From Hirudo medicinalis (Eukaryota > Annelida > Clitellata > Hirudinida > Hirudinidae): a stretch of 26,178 bases of DNA. Every line of letters begins with the position of its first letter. The stretch's first letter is position 1. Shown piece by piece: positions 8,701 to 16,330 of this stretch. The stretch spans positions 56,168 through 82,345 of the forward strand of contig MPNW01000754.1 of assembly GCA_011800805.1 (NCBI GenBank). Reading direction: 5' to 3'. Below the pieces are notes generated by a model. The model did not search any database, was not told where the DNA came from, and worked only from the letters and a program-made list of their open reading frames with translations. Made by a program: the position numbers and the translations under genes.

Positions 8701-11361
8701 AGCCGCTTGGACGGGTCCCCTTCGTCCGACCATAAAGACTTTTTCTATTTTACTCTCCGACAGCTTCGACAGAGCGTGCTCGCTGATGTCTGTTTTCTTA
8801 AATTAATTTTTTAAATTCAATTTAATTCATTAATTTGTAGAATAAGCAAACAAAAATATAAATGTTTATGTCTTATTTTAATCTTGAAGACATTGTTTAG
8901 ATAAAAACTTGGTTATTTTGGGATTGATGGCATTATAAATTCACTGATAGCATGAATAGTTTCATTTGTTACTTCTTTACAATTATTCATGTGAGTTAAG
9001 GCATTACAATTTGTGCAACTTTGTCAATAAAAGTTGTTCAGCTGGAAACCCCTCTTTGAAGTCTCTGAAAAGAGATTTCAATGCTTCCAAGATTTTATAA
9101 TCTGGCAGCAGAATTATTCAAAAATAATGTTCAAAATAGTGAGTTTCTCTCAAGGCCAGGCATGTGAGTTAGGCTTACATATATAGCATATATATATATA
9201 TATAAGATATAGCCACATCATCCCACACAAGATCCCATACACCCTGCAACATCCCACAACCCCCATATTCCAATACACCAATTAAGTAATTATGCAAGAG
9301 ATTGTTAAGCAATAACTAGAAACCACAATGTTTCACAATCGTCCGGCATCTATCGAGCCCCGGCGCATAGTTTCGTTAAAACGTAACGACAAGACTTTAC
9401 CTTAATGAATCGAGCAGGAGTGGGAGCATGTCATCCCAATATTTCTATTGGCAAAGTTGTATGTCTCCACAATTTCAAATTAGGAATGAGTAGCAGAACT
9501 TATATATTTTAAAATACATATACATAATACTAATACAGTTGGTTTATATCATTTTACTGATTTCCTGGAAAGATGGTTGCAATAAAACCTCATCACATCC
9601 TTTATGGGTTTACAAGCATTAACAAGATTTCCTTTCTGTGGCTACATCGTAGGAGCCAATCAATGAGTGGTACTCTAGAGCTTATAAAATTGAGGAGTGC
9701 TTGTTACCTTTGTGAGCGCACTACATATATGATCGACATACATACTTGTTGCTCTTTTTCATACTAGTACCTTCAGAACTATTTTATTTTGAAAATCTGT
9801 TTAGCAGGCAACGAGGCCAACTTGCGGGCGATGAAGAAAAACCATTGAGAAGTCCCCCGGGTACTGAAACTCACTGCCAGCGAGTTGGCTTTTTCCATCA
9901 CTCGCAACAATCCAAGATATAAAAACAAATATCAACATAATATCAACATGATATCAACATAATATCAACATGATATCAACATAACATCAACATGATATCA
10001 ACATGATATCAACATAATATCAACATGATATCAACATAACATCAACATGATATCAACATGATATCAACATAATATCAACATTATATTAACATGATATCAA
10101 CATAATATCAACATGATATCAACATAATATCAATATGATATCAACATAATATCAACATGATATCAACATAATATCAACATGATATCAACACAAAAATCAA
10201 CCTCAAGAAGGTTCAGAGGTGAAAGCAAAATTCGTGCAACATCAACGGCAACATTTCCCTGTCCGAGAATCACGCAGGACTCGACTCCAAGATCAATTTC
10301 CAACTGCATGAAAATATTTCCATACATTTAAAAGGATTGAAAGATTTAAATGTTTTGAAACAATAATAAATAAATTAATTAGCAGCAACTACACAAATCA
10401 CGACATCACAAATCAAATGATCGAAACCATCTCTAACGTCATGACATCCTGGATACCCGTTGTACCAGTTAATAACAGAACCTGCTGGCAGTACATTCTT
10501 CAAATTCTGAAAAGTGAGGAAGACAGGCAGGCATCACTTAAAATTCTCAAATTATTTAACTTAACAGTGAAGCTAGACCTCTCCTGGAATGTTGAGAACT
10601 TTATCTTGAGAACATCCATAAGCCTTTGAGAAGTTATTAGTACTTGGTATCATTTATTACTAACATTTTAGTTAAATTAAGGTGATGGTCTTAATGAACA
10701 AAATGAAACAAAGCCCTAAAATTATATGAGTCAATACATGTTTGGACTAAAAGACATGTAGTTGTCAATATTATTGGTGTTGGGGCTGTTGAACATGTTA
10801 GAGTATTCATTAACCAGGATGACTGCAGAATAACTCCTTTGCAAGTCTTTTATTAGAATGTCTTTTCCAACTTCAACATTTCCATAGAAATTGCAGTGTG
10901 GATTTTCTGCCACTTGAGTGAAAGTGTTTATAACATTCTGAAGCATGAAATTTTAAATGGCATTATTTTTTTAAATAATAAATTAATGTAATATTTTATA
11001 AAAGCCCATTGCATATTTCTTTTATTGACCTTCACTTCTGGGTGATCTGGAGCCACTCCATATCGCACCAAGCCGAAAGGTATTGGATCCTTCTCGAAGA
11101 TATCAACACGCACTTCTGAGCCCAATTTCTGTTCACAAATTATGTTAAAACCACTCGACATTTACCTCGAACTGATTCTCATTGGGTTTCATGATGCCTG
11201 AGAAGAAATATTAAACTGTTCACCTTTAAAATATGTTGTGCAGAGTAAAACCCTCCAGGACCGCTTCCGACCACTGCCACATGAGGCACTGAAGAACGAG
11301 AACTAAAACATCTCAAACCATTTCCAATTTTAAGGCTTCTCAGGGAATGTATTAAAAACAT
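2756..11361 (-). CDS. FDXR: NADPH:adrenodoxin/ferredoxin oxidoreductase, mitochondrial; complete, 12 exons
   Basis: A mitochondrial FAD enzyme that passes electrons from NADPH to ferredoxin for Fe-S cluster assembly and P450 reactions. Exons in transcript order: 11361-11224, 11128-11030, 10937-10815, 10623-10579, 10506-10438, 10303-10202, 8796-8610, 7846-7644, 7576-7511, 5999-5891, 3109-2933, 2877-2756. They join in phase to 479 aa, against 491 as I recall for human. The ATG at 11361 opens an Arg/Ser-rich presequence (RCFSSRSS). Visible motifs are the FAD Rossmann loop [31 protein letters not shown], the WYNG motif, NADP-site [16 protein letters not shown] and [11 protein letters not shown], and the C-terminal FAD segment [14 protein letters not shown]. 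The last normally reads K-R-G-P-T-G; here Arg is Thr. The final exon keeps the family ending (FSNWKKLD, then DEMLRLMSD). Most donors are non-consensus (gttgat, gtctag, gtgtgc), yet the homology supports them. Confidence 0.95.
3178..3229 (+). repeat. outer inverted repeat, left arm (52 bp) in FDXR intron 10
   Basis: This segment matches the reverse complement of 5762-5813 at 47 of 52 positions by eye. The two arms flank the retrotransposon fragment and the inner foldback element. They may be ends of one composite insertion, or two opposed copies of one short repeat family. Confidence 0.65.
3240..3985 (-). mobile_element. decayed non-LTR retrotransposon fragment (linker plus N-terminal reverse transcriptase)
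   Basis: In FDXR intron 10, on the gene's strand. The minus-strand frame at 3593-3240 shows the first RT blocks: [23 protein letters not shown], shortened here to VIPLYKSGD and [19 protein letters not shown]. Upstream, out of frame with it, lies the endonuclease-RT linker ([27 protein letters not shown]). At least two frameshifts, near 3690 and 3865, separate the pieces. The catalytic FADD block and 3' end are missing, so it is dead. The layout resembles APE-type LINEs of the Jockey/CR1 group. The fragment stops where the 52-bp inverted repeat begins. Confidence 0.8.
3982..4240 (+). repeat. foldback element, left inverted arm
   Basis: About 240-260 bp that match the reverse complement of roughly 5345-5585. 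Shared landmarks are gcaacttactta, attttcaatattta, cagcttaag, cctaaattcagaatgggcac and ttttgctaat. Divergence rises toward the inner end. No clear target-site duplication is seen. Confidence 0.8.
4296..4607 (+). repeat. two 156-bp direct tandem copies
   Basis: Copy one is 4296-4451 and copy two starts at 4452. By eye they differ by about one base (gcaacgtctcac versus gcaacgactcac). The unit is GC-richer than its surroundings and has no open frame. Near identity means a recent duplication, or an assembly error. It lies inside the foldback element. Confidence 0.9.
5345..5585 (+). repeat. foldback element, right inverted arm
   Basis: Reverse-complement partner of 3982-4240. Together the arms enclose about 1.1 kb with no transposase-like frame, as in MITE or Foldback-type non-autonomous elements. 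Confidence 0.8.
5762..5813 (+). repeat. outer inverted repeat, right arm (52 bp)
   Basis: Inverted partner of 3178-3229. It lies about 75 bp from FDXR exon 10, close to the splice donor side. Confidence 0.65.
6000..7052. other. FDXR intron 9, left part; possible zinc-finger-like mobile element remnant
   Basis: At 6437-6640 (+) a short frame reads [17 protein letters not shown]. This resembles the degenerate C2H2 finger with an S-E-R-G-L-K-I-H-Q core that I recall from proteins of mobile elements in invertebrate and fish genomes. The second cysteine and downstream spacing are lost, and the flanking frames are broken. The 6300-6780 block is GC-richer than the rest of the intron, which fits an insertion. 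The remainder is ordinary AT-rich intron. Confidence 0.3.
7053..7232 (+). mobile_element. tRNA-derived SINE with LINE-like 3' tail
   Basis: The head is tRNA-like: an A-box-like stretch (gttagctcagagggtag) and a B box (gttcgaaac, matching GWTCRANNC). It is not a tRNA gene, because the acceptor stem does not close and the anticodon arm is disrupted. The 3' part ends in tatggcgctatacaaataaat then ttacatt repeats, a tail like that of L2-type LINEs and their dependent SINEs. It sits in FDXR intron 9, antisense to the gene. A second copy of the family is at 12095-12438. Confidence 0.75.
7602..7629 (+). repeat. (TAA)n microsatellite in FDXR intron 8
   Basis: Short perfect TAA run about 15 bp from the exon 8 donor and 25 bp from the exon 9 acceptor. 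On the transcript it reads as TTA repeats and supplies part of the pyrimidine-rich tract before exon 9. Confidence 0.8.
7847..8609. other. FDXR intron 7
   Basis: No gene is seen. It contains an A/T simple-sequence run at about 8506-8565 (aaataaa units) and a CG-rich patch at 8335-8420 with no recognisable domain on either strand. Its ends are fixed by the phase-1 join of exons 7 and 8. Confidence 0.6.
8797..9928. other. FDXR intron 6, part before the minisatellite
   Basis: No gene is seen. It includes a TA-rich run at 9177-9210. Short frames at 9573-9767 lack any domain and are taken as chance. Confidence 0.55.
9929..10191 (+). repeat. 11-bp minisatellite, about 24 copies, next to the FDXR exon 6 donor
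   Basis: The unit is ATATCAACAT followed by A or G; the two versions mostly alternate, giving a 22-bp higher-order period. A few units carry single changes (aacatcaac, atattaac, atcaatat). In the transcript the unit reads ATGTTGATAT and contains GTTGAT, the same hexamer used as the exon 6 donor at 10201. The array starts about 10 nt inside the intron. Confidence 0.95.
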
Positions 11362-12094
11362 TCTGCTTCGCACAACACGCCTCGATGACAATTAGTTGAA
11401 TATCTGGGGTCCGATCGGACTGCCCTGAATTCATAATAATCCAAAAACAAAACAATTCTTTGACTGAACATGCCCATCTAATATTTAGTTTTTGTCTTTG
11501 ATTTTGCTCACAAGCTTTTAATTCGACAGCAGAGTTTGTGTAAACATTAGTAAATGCGTCCTTCAAAATTGTTCTGCAACTAACCTGAGTATTATTTAGT
11601 TATTGATAAAAACTTACGAAATCGAAGCAAGTGTATTTGCAATATTAATTGATATTTTTTGTCGGAAAAACACTGCACTAAATACCACCACATAAAAAGA
11701 ATTAATCAACGTCTTGCAGGCAAATCAAAAAAAGGGCATTAATTATTAATATAAAAAGTGAACTTTATCAACGTTATAGTAACAAAAATGCAGTTTTACA
11801 CAATACACTTTTTTTATTCCGAATATACCAACAGCACCAGTGGCGTAAATTCATATTTACTGGGCTGGTCAGGCTGCAGATTGTTTTAAACGTAATAATG
11901 AACTACATGTACGAGTATACAATAGTATTAATATACATGATGCAAATTATTTAGCACAAAACAGCAAATTTATCATTTATACTTAATTAAAGCCCGACCA
12001 AAGTTTTTTGCAACACAACTCATCGTTCATTCTACTGAATTCAATAGCTTGTCGATTCCATTAACATATGTCAACTTAATAGATACATCTTCTT
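11362..12094. other. FDXR upstream region
   Basis: This should hold the FDXR promoter and 5' UTR (minus strand, above 11361). No clear TATA box or initiator can be assigned. A minus-strand frame at 11330-11566 overlaps the FDXR start in another frame and is not supported. Confidence 0.4.
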
Positions 12095-12438
12095 CGGCGT
12101 GCAGGTTGGCCGAAAGGGTTGCATTCCTGCAGGCGACATTAATGGCAGCAGTCGTAGTGAATCGTGTCCGAAACTGCCGCCATTAACGTCCGTCACATGA
12201 CCATGATTGGGACTGTGCTCCGTGCTGTCTTCATGAGAGACGAAGTCTTAACCATCAGACCATGCGGTTGCAAGCCGCAAGCTATATAAATGGTTAAAAA
12301 TAAATTTGTTAACGCAAAACGTGCCTCTGACGTTAGTCCAAATCATCTTAGTCATGCAACGGACTTTAATCAAATAAATAAATAAGTCTCTGACGCTATG
12401 CATATGGCGCTATATAAATGAAGTACATTTACAACTTT
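12095..12438 (+). mobile_element. second, longer and more decayed SINE of the same family
   Basis: The head (gcaggttggccgaaagggttgcattcctgc) aligns with the head of the 7053-7232 copy, sharing gcattcctgc exactly. The tail repeats the signature atggcgctatataaat then acattt. The middle is longer, with a 190-bp insertion or family-specific body, and part of the tail motif (agctatataaatggt) appears twice. The B box is degenerate (gtccgaaac), so it is probably inactive. Confidence 0.7.
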
Positions 12439-14468
12439 AAATGTTGCTTCCACCAACCAGCGTGATTGCCCTCTCCAAGTGCAAAACGCTCCTTGCTTAT
12501 TAAATCGTCAGTTATTGCCTGCAAGTCAATTACAATTTTTTTGTAAACCTTTGCATTTTTTGGTTGTTATTTTGGCAAAAGTTTGCAAATAGCATGATGA
12601 AACCTTTTTATAAAAATTAATTAAGCCGAAAATAAGTTTAACTTGTACCTAGGGCAACAAAATTTACATTTCTTCATGAGGCAAGAAATTTATCCTGCTG
12701 TTATCAAGGGCTCTGTAAACTGATTAAAGAAGTCACAAAATTGTGCAAATAATTTGTTTACAAGTAACTACTACAATTAATAATAAATTACATAACACTA
12801 TATTTATATAAATTACAAATATCAAGAAAATATCAATATATTTCACAAACTTGAGTGTATCTTAAATCTAATTAATTTGCATTATATTATAAATTCGTAA
12901 TTCACTGGCTATGCAATTTCATTATTCGTCTACAGAATATTACCAAAGTGTGGTTTATTGCAGTTTATTTGATTGAAACGCACTACAGTTCCATAAAAAA
13001 AAACCTAATTATAAAAATTAATCGCCAGGGTTTTAGCAATGTTTTGAAATTCTTTGGCAAGAGTTTCACTCGGTCTTTCTGGATGGACTTGGTGTCCCAG
13101 AAATCCAAAACTTCTTTGGAATTTGACCCTTGAATATTTTTAATGTTTTCGATGTAAATATTCTATATTGATTCACCTCACGTCCGATGTTCATGGTACG
13201 TACAGCAATATTTTTCATAACGTCTTCCCGTTCTAAGAGAAATTCTCATTTGTCTTATCATAAATGAAATAAGTTTTTTTTTTCTTAATTTTCAGCATTT
13301 TAGTTTATGTTGAAATTCAAAGATAACTTTGTAACTTGGGTCCAATAAATAAGTTTTGTTTTAAATTTAAGAATTTGGAGCAAAAGCCAGTAAAGTTGGG
13401 ACCAATAAAGAGATCGCATTTTGCCTACAACAAAATAAATTATTAGATCAATGAAAATCGAGAGGAATTTGGAAAGGAAAATGTTTGTGGAAGCTACCAA
13501 ACTCGGAGAAAGATGAGCGAAATCTCATTCGAGAGGCTTCAAAGGGTGGAATTTAAACCGAACTTCATCAACTTGTTTGTCCACGATGCAACATTGTTGT
13601 GATGCTGGATAAAGTGAATATTAAAATATCAATTTAGAAGATTCCACCTCTCCATAAGAAATTCTCCCAGGCCACAACTTCCTCCCCAGTCAGTCCTTAC
13701 TTTTACTCACTCGTACTTCCGCAATGACCTTTGACGTTTGGAAAAGATCATCGCATCAAGTTGTGTGAGGAAATGACGCCTCTGTTAATTAATCTTCGCC
13801 ATTTACGACAACAATTACAAACATACAAACAAATAAGGTGAAAGTGAATTGCAGTCACAAACAACACCAAAAGCTTTCCATGGAACTGTTATAAAGTTTG
13901 GTTCAGCTTCGCTTGAACAAATATTTAATTATTCATGATCTTCAAATTATAATTTCTATGAATATTTACAATTTAATTTCCTAGATATGTGAATTTCAAA
14001 TAATTTAAATTCTCGCAGTTAAATAAATCTTAATTTGCAAACTGATTCATTGGAACCCTATTGTGTTGGAAATGCATTAATCGCAATTAATCGCAATTAA
14101 TCTCAACGTGAGCATGTCAAAGTGGCAAGAAGACGTCCTTGACATACTAATTTGATTCATTTGATAAGCAGATGTTTCGGATATTTCCCACGAATCACAT
14201 GTGAATTTCTGTGTCATTAAAAATTATTTCAAAATCATGTCACAAGGCTTGCTTACATGCTTATTACGTGAGTTTTACAAGCATCTACAAATAAATACAA
14301 ATCTTCCTAAGGGTGGCATCAGTTAAAGGATGAAACATGTCTCACGTCAGTACGTGGTTCAAGAATATCACGCGCATAATTTAAATCAACCATCAACAAG
14401 AAAATACTGACTCGAATGTTCCTAATTATTACATTCAAATGTTCAATTAAGCGAGAAATATTTCCAAA
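12439..14468. other. gene-poor AT-rich region
   Basis: No gene is established. On the minus strand a few exon-like pieces appear: about 13805-13732, ending QRSLRKYE before gtgagt, and about 13138-12990, containing SNSKEVLDFWDTKSIQKD. I cannot join them in phase and recognise no family. Near 14075-14105 cgcaattaat is repeated in tandem. Confidence 0.35.
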
Positions 14469-15003
14469 TTAAAATTGTTCGGTTTCGGCGCCGAATGTTG
14501 CCATACGATCATTTTCGGTTTTTCGGTTTCGACCGAAAGTGATTTAGGATTCCGACCAAAACCGAAATTCAAAATTTAATTATTTTTTGCTTTTATAATT
14601 AAGCTTATATTCATTGAGTTTATATTGTTTTATTTAGAAACTTTGTAAGGTAATAGAGATATAATATATACAGCAAGGGTCGGCAAACTCCGGCCTACAG
14701 TGCTAGAATATAGTTTAAGACAGTCCCTATTTTTTCCAATAACTTAAGTTTGAAACAGCTTACAAAGCTCAAATTTAGAAGAAATGTATAATATCCTTAT
14801 AGAATATAACTCGTAAGTTTTTTTCGCTTTGATTAATAATTAAGCGTAAATTCCACAAATAACCATTTTCTTGCCTAGAAATATTATTAAGACAGTCCTC
14901 AAAAGTAGCTAGTATTCCAGTCGGCATAACGGCAACCTAGTTATTTATATTATTGCATCCGTCTAGTTGATTGATGCACTTGAATATGCTAAGGGTTTCC
15001 AAT

Positions 15004-15420
15004 GTCAGGCTCATCGAGTTTCAATAGGAACAACACGGAATCCAGGTGATGTTAAGTATCAACGTCCAATAAAAGGCCAGACTTCTGCAGGACNCAGGCT
15101 CATCGAGTTTCAATAGGAACAACACGGAATCCAGGTGATGTTAAGTATCAACGTCCAATAAAAGGCCAGACTTCTGCAGGACATATCTTTGATCATAGGA
15201 GTATAAAAGCCCTTGCTGCTTCTTTGTTTCTCATAGTCTAAGTTACCACTCTCAAGTTACTACGAAACAACGCGGAAAAACTTTTGTTCTGAGCTACGAC
15301 ATTCGTTTGTTTGAAATCAATTACTAACCTGATTATTTCTGAAACATGGATTACTTGTTAATTAATAAAGTATTGTTGATAATGTTGAATTTTGTATTGC
15401 ATCATTGTTTCACGGCATAG
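15004..15420 (+). repeat. possible solo LTR
   Basis: This has an LTR-like order of signals: a TATA box at about 15202 (gtataaaag), a 160-bp transcribed-like part, then aataaag near 15363 and a TG/T-rich end. It begins tgtcagg and could end acggca. No target-site duplication or internal retroviral-type sequence is seen, so this is a tentative reading. The duplication at the N (15006-15182) inflates its length. Confidence 0.25.
15006..15182 (+). repeat. 88-bp exact direct duplication separated by a single N (probable assembly artefact)
   Basis: 15006-15093 and 15095-15182 appear identical, and the only ambiguous base in the window (15094) lies exactly between them. This is what results when two contigs with an unrecognised terminal overlap are joined by a one-base gap. 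Confidence 0.9.
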
Positions 15421-15704
15421 TTTTTAAAACTTGTGCTGGGTTATATATCTTTCGGTTTCGGTTTCTGTTTCGAGCGAAAATCATTAACTTTCGGTGTGGT
15501 TTCGGCCGAAACAAAAAATCACATTCGGTCGGTCTCCAACTTAGGAATTAAAAAACTAGCTGTTTTTAGTTAATTTATTTAATTATCTAGTCATTAAGTG
15601 AACGCCAATAAAAAATCATCATCATCATCATCGCCATCATTAATAAAAAAATCAATTAAAAACTAACGTTCAATCAACTTGAAAAGTAAGAAATTTTCAC
15701 AAAC

Positions 15705-15854
15705 CTGTAAATTTCCACAAATTTGAATGCTGAATGAACCAACGTAATCCCGACGATGACATTGCAGTTCAGCCGAATCAAAAATACAAAAAGTCATTCT
15801 CTTTTTAAGGTTGAAATAAATACTGATAACGATGCAGGCGTTCCCTCTCGACAT
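15705..15854 (-). CDS. possible first exon of an unknown minus-strand gene (weak)
   Basis: An ATG at 15854 opens 50 codons that end at CAG before a gtttgt donor; without splicing the frame runs 63 codons. The translation is protein-like (MTFCIFDSAELQCHRRDYVG) and cysteine-containing. No downstream exon can be joined convincingly, and the DNA below is mostly mobile elements. Chance is a serious alternative. Confidence 0.22.
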
Positions 15855-16103
15855 GGATTTAGAGCGAAGGCAAAGTATGAAATCTAATTTCCAAACATAA
15901 AATTTATCTTCATTCCTAACTGATCATTAACAGATAACTGACTCGTCAGATCAGATTAAGACTTTCAAATGGTTGAGACGTGTTGAGTTCCTAAAACATC
16001 CCACTACGTTATGTTGTGTTCTATCTCTCGCTGATGCCGTATTTTTCAAGGATGAACGCAAACACTTTTCAAAAATTCTTTGCTAGAGGTGTTTGTTCGA
16101 CAT

Positions 16104-16245
16104 AATGAATGTGATGATTGTGCTTGGTTACGTAATAATGAATGTGATGATTGTGCTTGGTTACGTAATAATGAATGTGATGATTGTGCTTGGTTACGTA
16201 ATAATGAATGTGATGATTGTGCTTGGTTACGTAATAATGGCTACG
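16104..16245 (+). repeat. 33-bp minisatellite, four identical units plus a partial one
   Basis: Units start at 16104, 16137, 16170 and 16203 and are identical by eye. Because 33 is a multiple of 3, frames on both strands stay open and give repeats of NECDDCAWLRN (+) or YYVTKHNHHIH (-). There is no start, promoter or splice context for either, so coding is not inferred. It lies about 90 bp beyond the LRR stop codon. Confidence 0.95.
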
Positions 16246-16330
16246 TAGCAATGCAGATGCACGAAGAACATAAACATTAAATGACTTTCATCGCAAAAAA
16301 AAGTGTTCGCCACTGTTTCTTTTTCTTTAA

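Larger units (their letters stand above)
14469..15540. mobile_element. DNA-transposon-like region with TTTCGG-rich inverted ends
   Basis: Two stretches, about 14475-14570 and 15450-15535, are rich in TTTCGG/CCGAAA and each carries a palindrome of the form TTTCGRCCGAAA. They are imperfect inverted copies. Between them, at 14676-14698, gggtcggcaaactccggcc looks like a hAT-type terminal sequence. No transposase frame remains. I read this as nested, decayed non-autonomous elements; the boundaries are approximate. Confidence 0.4.
15541..16330. other. intergenic region downstream of the LRR gene
   Basis: It contains a short (ATC)n run near 15617-15636, the weak exon candidate at 15705-15854 and the 33-bp minisatellite. 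The right edge would carry the LRR 3' UTR (minus strand). Confidence 0.4.

Noticed and set aside
10395..10437. Longer FDXR exon 5 (to a gtagtt donor at 10392)
   Set aside because: The extra residues have no counterpart in the family; ending at 10438 (donor gttaga) joins exon 6 with the expected spacing.
11362..11391. Longer FDXR N-terminus starting at 11391
   Set aside because: That frame begins with TTG, not ATG; the first in-frame ATG is at 11361 and gives a good mitochondrial presequence.
16104..16245. CRISPR array
   Set aside because: Units are directly adjacent and identical with no spacers, in a eukaryotic context.
16069..16280. Repeat proteins on both strands of the 33-bp array
   Set aside because: The frames are open only because the unit length is a multiple of three; no promoter, splice or domain support.
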